Position numbers and translations under genes: made by a program. A stretch of DNA of 64,000 nucleotides, taken from assembly GCA_031771865.1 (NCBI GenBank), contig JASISA010000022.1, positions 1,674,001-1,738,000 on the forward strand. Direction: 5' to 3'. The notes below the pieces were generated by a model. It saw only the letters and a program-made list of their open reading frames with translations, did not search any database and had not been told where the DNA came from. Within the stretch, counting starts at the first letter, position 1. Each line of letters opens with the position of its first letter. The stretch is from Nothophaeocryptopus gaeumannii. Its lineage: Eukaryota; Ascomycota; Dothideomycetes; Mycosphaerellales; Mycosphaerellaceae. This document shows, one piece after another, positions 1 to 11,397 of this stretch.

Positions 1-2758
1 GACGGCAGTCCGATGAGAACAGGATAGGGCCGTTCGAGCAACCGACGCCGCCTAGCGACAACGACTCCTTGCCACAAAAGGGTGCACGAAGAGAAAGCGA
101 TATACCAGACGACGTCGAGGGTACAACGAAGCCATTTGGCCAGATGCGAATAAGCAAAGACGAGATCAGCTATGTCGGAGAGACTCACTGGCAAGCTATC
201 TTGAACGGAATATCAGACTTGAAACGCGAGCTTGGAGATGATCAGGAGGAGGGAGACAACGACGATGCGAACGGCGACGACGCGGATGACGGAATCGGTC
301 CTTGGGGCAATGCGTTTGGAAACATACCACTGCAAAGCTATGCATTTGGAAACCTTCCAGTTGGCGGCACATCGATGGGCGCTCTAGGAGGGTCGCAACC
401 GATCGCCGCCACGACAGGACTGGGCTTCATGTTGGGGAACGCAGATAGTGTTTCAAGGGAGCAACTGATCAAATCAGTACCGGACAAGAAGAGGGCAGAC
501 AGGTTGTTGAGCTTGTGGTTCAACTCGCCCGACCCTTTCAAGCCCATCATCCACGCGCCAACATTCCAAGACGAGTATCGCCGTTTCTGGCGAGACCCGA
601 GCTCCACGCCGACCATGTGGCTTGGTCTTTTCTACGCCATTGTATCCTTAGCAGCCTCATTCGGACTGCGCGATGCCGATCCAACGAGCGAAAACGCGCG
701 AAAGATACTTGCAGAAGTCAACACGTATCATACGCTTTCTGCTTCGGCTGCTGTTCTGGCAGATTTCACGAAGCCGAAACCGTACACCATCGAATGCTTG
801 ATCTTGTACTCGGCTGGTCTGAGGAGCAATGATGCTTTTGTCAATGTTTGGCTGATGATTGGTCTGGTTTTGAGGCTATGTCTAAGGATGGGATACCATC
901 GAGATCCAGGAAACTACCCTGGGATTAGTACTTTCAATGGCGAGATGAGGAGGCGCGTGTGGGCCATCATCAGTATGATCGATGTTTTGATCAGCTTCCA
1001 GCTTGGCTTGCCCTCCATGGTAAGTATTACTCATCTGAGAAAGAAGATAATAACTTGCTGATGATTGAAACAGGTCAAGACAATTCAATCAGACACCCAG
1101 CCTCCTCGCAATCTGCTGGATCGCGATTTCAACGTAAACACGAAAGTCTTGCCGCCAAGCCGCGGTATTGACGAGTTGACGCCTAGCTCCTACACCAGAG
1201 CGAAGCTGAAGACTGTGCGCGTCTTCGCCGATGCCACAGAAATCAGTCATGCCACGATCCCGCCCTCTCACGAAACGATGATGGAACTGGATCGACAGCT
1301 TGAAGAAGCCAAGGCATCGATACCACCTCTGCTGCAAATGCCAGACATTAGCGAGTTGGTCACGGACCCGGCAGAGCAGCTGATGTGCAGGTTCAACCTC
1401 GACTTGCTTCACCTGAAGACGAAGATGGTGCTGCATCGTCGATATATGGAGAAACCTTTTGCGCAGCTTACTCCGCATGAGCAGGTCATGGGCATTGGCT
1501 TCAGTCGCAAGGCGTGCGTTGATGCAGCGCTGAGGGTCTTGCGACATCATCATACGATTTATTCGATGTCGCAGGCTGGTGGGCAGTTGGAGAGTGTGAA
1601 GTGGTACAGTAAGCCTTGCATCTCAACGTGACTTTGCGCACCCAGATCGCTGACGTCTTCATAGTGGGCTCTATTTCTACTCACGACTTCTTATTGGCAT
1701 CTATGGTCGTCTGCCTAGAGCTGTCTCAACAAATAAGCGACGACTCTGCGGTTCTAAATCCAGGCGGAAGGCTTTGTCCACAGCGAGCCGCCATGATGGA
1801 TGCATTGGAGAAGAGCTCGAAGATATGGTCGACCGCATCCGGTCGAAGGCGAAGTCCGATTCAATTGACCGGCAAGGACGAGCATACCAAAGGCGAGCAC
1901 ATGTTTGACGAGACCGAGAAGGCCGGTCGAGCGATGACTGTCATGCTGGAGAAAGTCAAGGCCAAGTTTCCACAACAAGCTGATGCTCTTGAACGTGCGA
2001 GAGAACACGAGGAACAGTCCGACAAGCAGCCGGGCATGGGACTCCTGAATGACGAAATGGGCATGGGTGGAGTCTTCACAGCTACGAGACCTCCAGGCGT
2101 TCCGTTCGGCGGCATCGTCTCCTATCATCAATGGGACAATCCCAACCCTGAGATTACTCCTTACATCGGAGCGCCATACACGGGCAGCTCCATGCCCAAC
2201 CCACCAACCGACCCTGCCACAGTCGCAAGCAACGGCTCCAGCATCCCAGGTTTCTCATCCTCTAACACAAACTCCAACGAAACCTCACCAGCTCAAAACA
2301 CCAACCTGTCCGATTTCAGCATGATAGGAGACATGCTCGATATGCCGGACACGATAAATTGGGATATGTTTGATGCGGGTGTGAATAACAAAAACCTTAA
2401 TGGCGGGAATTTCCAGGGCAATAATGACCTTTCTATAGACATGAACATGGAGACTGGAATGGGAAACACACCACAAATGCCCGTTCCAGGAAATGTACTC
2501 ATGGCAGGGGGAAGTGGGCCAGGTAGTGGGAATAAGAATGTGTTTTCGGGATGTGGGAGTTGGGGATTTGCGGGGGGGATTGGTGGGGCGGATATGACGG
2601 GTGATCTGGATATGGATCTGGATGAGATGCTTGGAAATTGGGGACCGGGTAATGGTTCAAACGGTGGCTTTGGTAATGGCAATACAAATGGTAATGGGAT
2701 GGAAATTGGAGTTGATGTGAATGAGAGAGGGGAGCCTTGGAGGATGGGGCCTGTATGA
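1..2758 (+). CDS. Zn2Cys6-type fungal transcription factor, 3' part
   Basis: The reading frame is open from the left edge, so the start codon and the expected N-terminal zinc cluster lie outside the window. Predicted exons are 3-1019, 1074-1608 and 1665-2758 (882 codons with the stop); the introns of 54 and 56 nt are GT-AG and restore one frame. The middle contains the fungal-specific transcription factor domain: the helix ending in FNSPDPFKPIIHAPTF, then LRLCLRMGYHRDP, MRRRVWAIISMIDVLISFQLGLPSM joined across intron 1 to the TQPPRNLLD motif, and the HDFLLASMVVCLELS helix after intron 2. The C-terminal 250 residues are Gly/Asn/Met-rich and disordered, typical of an activation region. Target genes cannot be inferred. 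Confidence 0.85.
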
Positions 2759-3329
2759 TTGATGATTTGTATGATATTTGAGCGTGGTGATTGGAAATCT
2801 CACCTTATCGTACTCATGATGAACTATTCTAAGTGCATCTCATGAACACTTTCACTTGCGATGTGCTTCAGCGTCATCAGATGTACGCTTTTCCTCGCCA
2901 TTAGATTTCGGATTTCGATTTTCGGCCCGACTTGCCGATGAAGATATGCAGGGATAGGCTTGTCTTCAGCTGCGAGATCCAGATCCCATCGACCAATACA
3001 TCAATTGCCCTCCTGAAGTGACGGTGTGCTCTCCAAACGTGTCACGGCGATGACATCTCACATACTTCCTGCTTGAGTCGCAAACAATATCGTAATCACA
3101 TGCGCCACGTGAGTAGCAAACAGCAATCACTCCACCACTTGAGCCGGTCTCGAGCAATCTGCCTCGTATCTCCTTAATTCCTTCTATCAAACTTCACACA
3201 TCCTAGAATACTAGACGGCAACCATAGCCCCCTCTTCCTCTACATACCCTCTGGCCACGACCTTGCGCGTCCCCCAACAACCACTCCGTAATGATCTAAA
3301 CCCTCTCCTCCGCCACCGCCACTACCACA
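2759..3329. other. intergenic region, 571 bp
   Basis: This is the 3' flank of the transcription factor and the promoter of the GH3 gene. No convincing ORF is present. The last 100 bases before 3330 are pyrimidine-rich, as is common for fungal 5' leaders, and the start codon sits in a CACAATG context. Confidence 0.6.
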
Positions 3330-6300
3330 ATGCCTCTCAAAGCGCCCGAATCCTACGAACTCGACCGCGCCGAAGAATATCCTCTCTACCCCTCCTACCG
3401 CCGCTCTCTCGCCTCAGATGCCTCCGACGACCTTTCTGAAATCGACGAATTCGATCCCCTAAAAGACAGCGACCGCCCTTATACCGACGATGCGTCTCAG
3501 CCGCTGAGAAGTGTGTTTGATCATGAGAAGAACGTCTCCTTTACGCATCAACCGCTTGCTTGGTTGGAGAACCAAACTCGAAGAAAGAGGAGTTGGGGTT
3601 TACAGGGATGGCTCGCGCCGAGTCGGTTCTGCTGTATGCTGGTAGGGCTGTTCTTTGCGACGCTCGTGCTGCTGTTGAGTGCGGGCGGATTATGGGTGTA
3701 CAAAGTAGGTGGTGTACCGACAGATGGGGGATCAGAGCCATGGTATCCGTCTCCGAAGGGAGGGACATTAGAGAGTTGGAAGGAGAGTTATAGCAAAGCT
3801 GCAGAGCTAGTCGGACAGATGAAAATTGTGGAGAAAGTAAATATCACAACGGGGACGGGATGGATGATGGGTCCTTGTGTGGGCAATACAGGACCTGTGG
3901 ATCGACTGGGCTTTCCTAGCTTGTGTTTGCAAGATGGACCGCTTGGGATGAGGTTCTTGGATAATGGGACTGCGTTTCCTGCTGGTGTTACGGTGGGCGC
4001 GACGTGGAGTAAAGAGTTGATGTATCAGAGGGGGAAAGCACATGGGTTCGAGGCGAAGTTGAAAGGCATCAATGTGATACTCGGGCCTTCGATGGGACCG
4101 CTGGGGAGACTACCTGCGGGAGGAAGGAATTGGGAAGGTTTCGGAGCGGATCCTGTTCTTCAGGGGATTGCTGCTGCTCAGACGATTCGAGGAATTCAAG
4201 AGAATGGAGTCATGGCGACTGCGAAGCATTTCGTGGGGAATGAGCAGGAACACTTCCGACAAAGCTGGGAATGGGGTACCCCGAACGCCATTTCTTCCAA
4301 CATGGACGACCGGACGCTACACGAGCTGTACGCCTGGCCTTTCGCGGAATCGATAAGAGCTGGAGTTGCGAGCGTGATGTGCTCTTACAACCAGGTCAAC
4401 AACTCGTATGCTTGTCAGAACAGCAAGCTCATGAATGGGGTTCTCAAGGACGAGATGGGCTTTCAAGGATATATCCAGAGTGATTGGCTGGCACAGCGCT
4501 CAGGTGTTGCTGCCGCGCTCGCTGGCCTGGACATGACAATGCCAGGCGATGGATTGAAATGGCAGGACGGCGTCACGCTCTGGGGAGGCGAGCTCACGAA
4601 AGCTGTGATGAATGGATCTGTCCCGATGGAGCGGCTCAACGATATGGCTATGAGAGTTGTGGCTGCGTGGTATCAGCTTGGGCAAGATGATGCTGAGAAA
4701 TGGCCTATTAATACATTGAGCAGCTCGGCTACGTTTAGCAGTTGGACTGATGAGAAAGAGGGGAACTTGTATCCTGGATCGCCTGGGAGCGAGGAGAGGG
4801 GGATCGTCAACAAGTTTGTGCCTGTGCGACAGACGGAAGAAGGTGGTGATCATGACGCTCTTGCGAGGAAGATTGCGGCCGAGGGCATTGTCATGGTGAA
4901 GAATGAGGAGAGGGTGTTACCGGTCAAGAAGGACGGATCAAACATTGAATCTTTGCGAGCGGAAAAGAAGTCTGGTGAGAAAATTAAGATCGGCATTCTT
5001 GGTGAAGATGCTTTCTCCAACCCGAAAGGACCGAATGCTTGCGACGATAGAGGATGCAACGAGTATACGCTTGGAAGCGGCTGGGGTTCAGGAGCAGTGC
5101 AGTTCCCGCACCTCGTGGCACCCTTTGATGCTTTGAACGCATCTTTCGATCACAGCAAAGTGGAAATCACGGCATACGAGAAGCAAGCTACCAAGGAAGC
5201 TGTAGCTGTGGCTGAGAAGCAAGATCTCTGTGTTGTCTTCGCAACCTCAGACGCAGGGGAGGGATATATGAGCTGGGATCGCGTCAAGGGCGATCGCCCT
5301 GACCTGAAGACGCAGAAGGGGGGAGACGAACTCATCGTTGAAGTCGCGAAGAAATGTGGAGGCTCCGCCGGGAACACAATCGTCGTCCTGCACTCGGTCG
5401 GTCCAACGATCCTTGAGAACTGGATCGACCTCCCAGGCGTCAAAGCCGTCCTGCTCGCCCATCTTCCAGGCCAAGAGTCTGGCAACGCCCTTGCGGACGT
5501 CATCTTCGGAGACGTAAATCCCTCAGGCCACCTCCCCTATACCATCGCCAAAAGCGAAGACGACTACGGAAATAGCAGCAAGATCCTCACCATGCCCAAC
5601 CATATCGTCCCTCAGCAGAACTTCACCGAAGGCCTGTACATCGACTACCGCCATTTCGACAAATTCAACATTACGCCTCGGTATCCCTTCGGCTATGGCT
5701 TATCCTACACGGACTTCCGCCTCTCCTCCCTACTCGTCAAACCGCTCATCGCCAAGAATCCCGCCCCTGCGCCGCGGCCAAAGGGTATCGAGGCACCGCG
5801 TCTTGACGAAACTCTTCCTGACCCGGAGACTGCTGTCTTCCCGAAAGGTTTCAAGCAGCTGAAGAAGTACATATACCCCTACATCAGCGAACCCTCCAAT
5901 GCAAAACCGAAAGGTGCAGTGCACTGGCCGATTGGCTATGACCCAGCGAACCCGCACCCTCAATCACCGGCTGGTGGTGGGGAGGGCGGAAACCCGGATC
6001 TTTGGACGCCAGTTGTGGAGGTCAAGGCCTCATTGACCAACATTGGGGATGTTGACGGGCAGGCTGTTGTGCAGTGCTATGTCAGCTATCCGAAATCTGT
6101 CAAAGATGCGGACGGGGAGGAAGTTGATATGCCCGTCAAAGTTCTTAGAGGGTTTGAGAAGGTACACGTTGGGACGAAGAACAACGAGAAGCGGAAGGAA
6201 GTCAAGTTCAGCTTGACGAGGAGGGATCTGAGTTATTGGGATGTAAAGCAGCAGAATTGGGTCATGCCTAAGGGTGACTTCACCGTCTCGCTGGGCTTCA

Positions 6301-6356
6301 GTTCGAGGGATGTGTTCCAAACGGCTGTCGTCAACCCATTCGGTCTGAGCCTATAG
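3330..6356 (+). CDS. GH3 beta-glucosidase, type II membrane-anchored (BglE-like)
   Basis: Single exon, 1008 residues. It has no cleavable signal peptide. A cytosolic tail of about 99 acidic residues is followed by a hydrophobic anchor at about 100-125 (FCCMLVGLFF onward) and then the lumenal or extracellular catalytic part. GH3 landmarks are the LGPSMGPLGRLPAGGRNWEGFG loop (in part), ATAKHFVGNEQEH, and the nucleophile in the IQSDW motif (Asp385). The second alpha/beta domain contains LLAHLPGQESGNALADVIFG and the FPFGYGLSYT-like signature (YPFGYGLSYTDF). A fibronectin III-like C-terminal domain follows. The layout matches the Aspergillus BglE class, predicted to hydrolyse beta-1,4- or beta-1,3-linked glucosides at the cell surface. 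Substrate preference is not visible. Start chosen at the CACAATG context. Confidence 0.92.
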   Translation: MPLKAPESYELDRAEEYPLYPSYRRSLASDASDDLSEIDEFDPLKDSDRPYTDDASQPLRSVFDHEKNVSFTHQPLAWLENQTRRKRSWGLQGWLAPSRFCCMLVGLFFATLVLLLSAGGLWVYKVGGVPTDGGSEPWYPSPKGGTLESWKESYSKAAELVGQMKIVEKVNITTGTGWMMGPCVGNTGPVDRLGFPSLCLQDGPLGMRFLDNGTAFPAGVTVGATWSKELMYQRGKAHGFEAKLKGINVILGPSMGPLGRLPAGGRNWEGFGADPVLQGIAAAQTIRGIQENGVMATAKHFVGNEQEHFRQSWEWGTPNAISSNMDDRTLHELYAWPFAESIRAGVASVMCSYNQVNNSYACQNSKLMNGVLKDEMGFQGYIQSDWLAQRSGVAAALAGLDMTMPGDGLKWQDGVTLWGGELTKAVMNGSVPMERLNDMAMRVVAAWYQLGQDDAEKWPINTLSSSATFSSWTDEKEGNLYPGSPGSEERGIVNKFVPVRQTEEGGDHDALARKIAAEGIVMVKNEERVLPVKKDGSNIESLRAEKKSGEKIKIGILGEDAFSNPKGPNACDDRGCNEYTLGSGWGSGAVQFPHLVAPFDALNASFDHSKVEITAYEKQATKEAVAVAEKQDLCVVFATSDAGEGYMSWDRVKGDRPDLKTQKGGDELIVEVAKKCGGSAGNTIVVLHSVGPTILENWIDLPGVKAVLLAHLPGQESGNALADVIFGDVNPSGHLPYTIAKSEDDYGNSSKILTMPNHIVPQQNFTEGLYIDYRHFDKFNITPRYPFGYGLSYTDFRLSSLLVKPLIAKNPAPAPRPKGIEAPRLDETLPDPETAVFPKGFKQLKKYIYPYISEPSNAKPKGAVHWPIGYDPANPHPQSPAGGGEGGNPDLWTPVVEVKASLTNIGDVDGQAVVQCYVSYPKSVKDADGEEVDMPVKVLRGFEKVHVGTKNNEKRKEVKFSLTRRDLSYWDVKQQNWVMPKGDFTVSLGFSSRDVFQTAVVNPFGLSL

Positions 6357-6634
6357 GAGAGGGTCCGGCCAAAGGTGTTCGGATTCTTCTGGGACGTATG
6401 CTTTTCGCATTTGGGGAGGAGATATGGAGAAGGTGGTCTAAGGAGGGAAAGCGAAAGGCGTCATAAAGGAGTCTGGTGATTATGGTATGGAAATGGGGTT
6501 ACGGCACCAAGAAGAAGCACGAAAGAGCACAGTGAGCCAGGCGAATGTATTATGAGAAGAACAGAATCTGTATTGTATAGTCTAGAATATACTACTAGTT
6601 TCTTTATGTCCTGCCACCCTTTTCCTCCCTCTCC

Positions 6635-8215
6635 TTACTCTTTCCAAAACCACATCATCATCTCGAACATACTCGGCTCCATAGCAACATGAAAACCTTC
6701 GACTTTGCCCTCTGCTCCGATCTTGCTCTCCGCTCTCCTGACGTCTGGAATCGGGCCTGCTCGCTCGAAACTCCATATCTCCGCGTTGAGGTGGCGGAGA
6801 ATCCATTTTGAAGGCCATATTCGCTCGTTGATGTCGCAGACCAGACCTTCTCCCTTCTCATCTCTCTTGAACATTAGAGGTCCGTAGCCTGTGTTGCGAT
6901 ACGTTCCTTCGTAGTCCGAGAGAGGGCGAGAAAGCAGGACGGTCGGTTTTTGGGGCAGGTTGGGATAGGATTTCGTCAACACTTTTCCTGCTTCTTCGAC
7001 GATGGATTTGTCGATTGTGATGTTGCTTTCTGAACATTTCTTCAAGCCTTCTCTTTCTGCTTCGGGGATGCCTAACGCGGTATCTAATAGCTCGAACAAT
7101 AGTCCTCGAAGGTAGGAGCCGCTGTTCCCGCCATTGCTCAAGAAGACAGCACCGAAATTCATATCCCGACAGATGAGTACTCGTGATCCACCACCGATGA
7201 TGCCTCCCGAGTGGTAGAGGACTTTATGGCCTTTGTAAACGCCTCGAAACCAGCCCAGGCAGTATAACAACAGACCGCCTTCCAGTGGAATTGTTTCTTG
7301 GCCTTCAGGGATGACTTTCCTCGGAGTGCAAAGCTCATCAATCTGTTGATCCGACAAAATGCCTGGTGAGGAGGATTTCAGAAACGCTCTCGTCCACTTT
7401 GCCCAATCCTCCGCCGTCGTGATGGCGTATCCGGCTCCGGAGACTTCGGTTAGGGACATGGGTGGGTGAAGGGTGTGTTTTCCTTGATCATAATCGTCCT
7501 GGTGACTCGGCTTATCCCAACTATACAATTTCGCCAGCTCCAACTTCCCCTCTCCTTTCTCTTTCGCCAACGCCTCCTCCGCCTCAGGCAATCCAGCAAA
7601 TGTCCTCCCCATCCCCAACGGTCCCCAAATCACCTCCCTCAAATACCCCCCCGTCTCCTTCCCCGTAACGGCATCCAACGCTACAGAAGCCGCAACGTAT
7701 CCCGTATTACAATATTCGTAATCCGTTCTCAAATCATTATGCAGTATCAAATTCCTCAAATTCCTCACTACCTCCTTGGGTGTACTCACGCCATCCTCCC
7801 TTCCATACGATAATTCGTGCCTCGCCATACCCGAACGCATACAAAGATCATCTTCCAAACGAGTCTCGGCCGTACGACCAATATCGGGAAGGACGAAATC
7901 ATCTCGGATAATCTTACTCAGTGGCGTTTTCCAGTCAACCCGGTCTTCTGGTGATTTGGACTGATTCTCCAATGAAGCGTTATAGATACTCCAAGCGGCG
8001 CAGAGTTGGGCTTTCGTCATGCTGCAGGCCCAGAAGAGGGTATCTGTCGGAGAATCGGGCTTTGGTGGGTCGAGTTGGGAAAGGCCATAGCCCTTGGAGT
8101 GGATCTGACCGTCCTGCACTACCGCGATCGCTGCACCAGGCATGTGCCATTTTGATAGTTGGGAGTTGACGACGGCGTCGAAGGAGGGGGTGAATGGTGA
8201 TTTGTCTTCTGACAT
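6635..8215 (-). CDS. beta-lactamase-fold serine hydrolase (class C / esterase type)
   Basis: Single exon of 526 residues when started at the ATG at 8215 (MSEDKSPF). The frame is open further upstream, but that extension is Arg/His/Ser-rich and does not resemble the family. The serine beta-lactamase motifs are visible: Ser65-Met-Thr-Lys68 (SxxK nucleophile), Tyr168-Cys-Asn170 (YxN) and a C-terminal HSGG box in the KTG/HxG position. Fungal members act as esterases, transacylases (LovD-like) or D-amino-acid peptidases, so the substrate is open. No secretion signal or membrane segment is seen, so it is probably cytosolic. It converges with the GH3 gene across 278 bp that appear to be 3' UTRs. Confidence 0.9.
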   Translation of the reverse strand: MSEDKSPFTPSFDAVVNSQLSKWHMPGAAIAVVQDGQIHSKGYGLSQLDPPKPDSPTDTLFWACSMTKAQLCAAWSIYNASLENQSKSPEDRVDWKTPLSKIIRDDFVLPDIGRTAETRLEDDLCMRSGMARHELSYGREDGVSTPKEVVRNLRNLILHNDLRTDYEYCNTGYVAASVALDAVTGKETGGYLREVIWGPLGMGRTFAGLPEAEEALAKEKGEGKLELAKLYSWDKPSHQDDYDQGKHTLHPPMSLTEVSGAGYAITTAEDWAKWTRAFLKSSSPGILSDQQIDELCTPRKVIPEGQETIPLEGGLLLYCLGWFRGVYKGHKVLYHSGGIIGGGSRVLICRDMNFGAVFLSNGGNSGSYLRGLLFELLDTALGIPEAEREGLKKCSESNITIDKSIVEEAGKVLTKSYPNLPQKPTVLLSRPLSDYEGTYRNTGYGPLMFKRDEKGEGLVCDINERIWPSKWILRHLNAEIWSFERAGPIPDVRRAESKIGAEGKVEGFHVAMEPSMFEMMMWFWKE

Positions 8216-8677
8216 CTTGACGGATAGGATAGGTTGTGTTTGTGGTCTGGTTGACTTGGTAGGATTGTTGTTTTGTTCCGAAGGGTCTGGCCGGAAGATG
8301 AGCAGAAGTCGAGAGGTTGGGCTAGTGTGGAAATGTTTTGGCGCTACATCGGCTCTTTCTTGATATTCATATTGGTTTCTCTCGAGGGTGCATTCGAAGA
8401 AGCACGCGTGCGGCGTTGAAATGTGCCGATCACGCGATATCGGCCTTCGTGCGAGTAACTCGTACACAGCGAAAGGTGTGTCCTGGGAACATTCGTCACG
8501 ATTGGAGCTCGCTCGAAAGCGAGTGCCGACGGATACCAACAATACTCATAATGGTGTACAGCATCATCTACAGCGTCTAACAATGCGAAGATCCTTCGAT
8601 GAAACCCGCGCAATCTGTACAGCGCGCTGTGTCTGCCGTGAACTCCTCGCTAATCCATGCATGAACAAAACCACCCG
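8216..8677. other. intergenic region, 462 bp
   Basis: This is the promoter or leader of the serine hydrolase and the 3' flank of the MFS gene, both read leftwards. Open frames here are extensions or antisense shadows of the two genes. No independent gene is supported. Confidence 0.55.
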
Positions 8678-10471
8678 CTACCGTCGACGTTCTGGAGACG
8701 TCTCGACTTCGCTCTCCAATGCTTCTTCGTCATCGCTCGAGCTCTCGTCCCAGCCTTCTGCTTCCAACTCTTGGCTTCGAATTCCCCAACTCATCAAGAA
8801 ACCAACGAACGAGATACCTCCGAAGATTCCAAATGCCATTGCTTCCCCTTTTGGCTGGACGTGTGTGGCTGCCGTGAACAGAGATCCGCTTATGAAAGGC
8901 CCGACCGCACGGCCAGCGGCACTAAGCGTCTGCGCCAAGCCATTGAGCGTTCCAAGAACGGCGTGCGAGGGTGCACTGTTCGTAATAAGAAGCAGAGCAG
9001 ATGTCAAGCCACCGACAGAAGCCACAGTCTTGATCAACAGCACCGCACCGAGCTCTGCCCACAGCCAAACTTTGCCCATTGTTGTTGCAGGGTGCGTTCC
9101 GCCCGAGTTGTCCTTGTACCCCACCCATGGCATGAGCAGGAATGCTAGCACGAAGCCGGCAAGACCAATACGATATGTGGCCTTGTTGCCCATCTTCTCC
9201 CTTAGCTTCCCGAAAATTCCCACCTGGAAAATAATCGTGATCAGTCCAGCAAAGGCCAAGCTAGTTCCAATTTCCTCTGGTGATAGACTTCGTCCAGTCG
9301 GTGGTCGAGCCTCGGAAAATATCGGATAAAGCGAGTTAAAGCTGACGTTGCTGAGCTGAAAGATGAGGTATGAAACCAGTAGCAGTATCGTATCGCGGTT
9401 GAAAACCTCCTTCGTGTCCAGTGTTTCTGTATTGAACAAGTGCGTCTCTTCGCTGTCTTCGTGATCATCGTCATCCTCCTCGTCATCTTCGTGCTCCTCT
9501 TCAAGGGCCTCGCCGTGCTGCCGTATCGTCCCGTAGCTGTGGTTCTCCGTGATCTTGCGGCTGGATCTCCTTAGGTATGTAGGTCTGTGTGAACTTGTAA
9601 ACTGCCAAATCCAAGCGAACAGACTCTCGACCCTCTTTCCAAACGGCGGAAGCTCTTCGGATGTGTCCAGCGACTCCTTCAAGAAGATCGATGTCAGGAC
9701 GAAGTCTAACACAAGCACAGCCGCAGCGAATAAGTTCGGCAGAAGGTATGGGTATGGATTCGGCTTGTTCTGGTTGAACGGATTTTGCTTGAAGACCAAT
9801 AGCCCTCCGACAAGAGGTCCTGTAATACCACCAAGGCCGTATATCACTGGTAAATACGTGAAGGCGCGGCTTTGGTTTGATCGGTCCGTAATCTCGCCCA
9901 AGCAAGTACTGATGACTCCTTGGTTTCCATTCACTAAACCCATCAATGCTTGTACCAGAATTGCCTGCCAAAGTGTTCTGCTGAACCCGAATGCCACGAA
10001 ACATGCCGCGGTCAGGATGGTTCCAGTCAAGACTACCGGCTTCCTCCCTATCCGGTCTGATAACCATCCCCACAGAAAGTTGGTCGCAAACTGCGCAAGA
10101 GCAAAGGCGGAGGCTATCAGACCAACATACATGCCAATGTCCGTCTCTTCGACGTCTGGGAACGAAGAGGCCATGTCTGGGAGGTAGGGCGATATGCTGT
10201 TCAATGCGGTCTGTTCGGCGAGGGCTATGATGGCCAGCATCGCGAGCTGGCCTTTCGGCAACGGCGTCTCATGGTGACTTCCAGACTCATGCGATCCAGA
10301 TCGGCTGGGTGGAGGAGGCACCGTAGGAGCGCCATTGCTCTTCATGCTCTTCGGCGGCGGTCGTCCAGCGTTCTTGGGCGGCGCTGTCGGGAAGGTCTGG
10401 TAGTGGATGGTCGAGGAAGTGCGGTGGTGTAGACTCGGCTTGTTCGCTCGCCGCTCCGCTTGAGACGGCAT
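8678..10471 (-). CDS. MFS transporter, TetA/YCR023C-like drug:H+ antiporter family
   Basis: Single exon, 597 residues, with about 12 predicted membrane helices in two bundles. The N-terminal 75 residues are Pro/Ser-rich and cytosolic. The loop between helices 2 and 3 carries the MFS signature WGWLSDRIGRKPVVL. The large central loop contains a run of Asp/Glu residues (EEEHEDDEEDDDDHEDSEE) before the second bundle. The C-terminus is an acidic and basic cytosolic tail. The family resembles yeast YCR023C and plant zinc-induced facilitator-like transporters, usually tonoplast or plasma-membrane efflux carriers. The transported compound cannot be told from sequence. Confidence 0.9.
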   Translation of the reverse strand: MPSQAERRANKPSLHHRTSSTIHYQTFPTAPPKNAGRPPPKSMKSNGAPTVPPPPSRSGSHESGSHHETPLPKGQLAMLAIIALAEQTALNSISPYLPDMASSFPDVEETDIGMYVGLIASAFALAQFATNFLWGWLSDRIGRKPVVLTGTILTAACFVAFGFSRTLWQAILVQALMGLVNGNQGVISTCLGEITDRSNQSRAFTYLPVIYGLGGITGPLVGGLLVFKQNPFNQNKPNPYPYLLPNLFAAAVLVLDFVLTSIFLKESLDTSEELPPFGKRVESLFAWIWQFTSSHRPTYLRRSSRKITENHSYGTIRQHGEALEEEHEDDEEDDDDHEDSEETHLFNTETLDTKEVFNRDTILLLVSYLIFQLSNVSFNSLYPIFSEARPPTGRSLSPEEIGTSLAFAGLITIIFQVGIFGKLREKMGNKATYRIGLAGFVLAFLLMPWVGYKDNSGGTHPATTMGKVWLWAELGAVLLIKTVASVGGLTSALLLITNSAPSHAVLGTLNGLAQTLSAAGRAVGPFISGSLFTAATHVQPKGEAMAFGIFGGISFVGFLMSWGIRSQELEAEGWDESSSDDEEALESEVETSPERRR

Positions 10472-11397
10472 GCTGTCAGTGTCGTATCCTTGCGGCCTAC
10501 ATGCACACCAAGTTTGGCCAGTCTGCTAGCACCTGCACCTGTGGACCCAGATAGTTGCTGCGGGAGGCTGACGCGGTGGCTCGACGTTGCGCGATAGTGT
10601 GTAGATTGAATAGACATACACGGCTAGAAACATGTTCATCGCCTCGTAGGAGCGAATTTCCAAGTCGTCAATGAGCAGAAAACTCGGTAGGGCTCCCGCA
10701 TGCAGATGCAGACGCTCCCGCCTACCGTAACCTATGACATACAGCTTCACAAAAGCAGACTAGGATGCTCGTCTTCAATTACCAAAACCTCTCAGGTACA
10801 TTAATATAGGCGCGATATCCGCCAGTCGCACATCTTAGTAAGTCCGCATGATCGACTCAATGAAGACCTTGTCGCAACCATCTTGTAAACAGATACAGAT
10901 ACAGCTTCAGCGCCTCCTGTTTTACTCCGAGTGTGCTGGTCGAGTTCTTGCCTCAGGCAAATAATATTTAAGGTTATAGCCGGGGCCCGATGCCCGCTTT
11001 CTGAACGTCTTCACTCTTCCGTCTTCACTCGTCCTTGCTCGACGTCAGCAGATCCCACCCCTTCTCCTCTGCCTGAACAAATGAGACAAACACCCTTGTC
11101 GAGAGGCTCTTCGCCCCGTTGGCGGACAGAAATGAATGACATGACACCGCCCGCGAAGCACAGTGTTTGGTCACGGTGCTGCTCAACGTGAAAAGCTGCA
11201 GGTAAACTTCGACCGCGTAGTTCTATCCTACTCACTCCTTTACCCGTGCACGAGCTTCCTCACGACACTCTCTTGCTATGCAGTGAGCATCGCTTCCAAA
11301 CCCCGATCGTCTGGAATTTCATGGCCTCTTCAAACACGTTGCGTGCAGCTTGCAAGTTGGACGCTGATAAACAGATAAACATTGTGGCTGAGTATAC
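10472..11397. other. intergenic region, 926 bp
   Basis: Upstream region of the MFS gene followed by sequence without a supported gene. Short open frames on both strands lack family resemblance or plausible starts. It belongs to the gene-poor, eroded interval between about 10.5 and 15 kb. Confidence 0.5.

Noticed and set aside
6635..8542. Extended 635-residue start for the serine hydrolase
   Set aside because: The added 109 residues do not resemble the family, and the ATG at 8215 gives the normal N-terminus before SxxK.
8388..9329. 313-codon frame opposite the MFS gene
   Set aside because: It lies antisense to conserved membrane helices and the serine hydrolase leader, and has no family resemblance.
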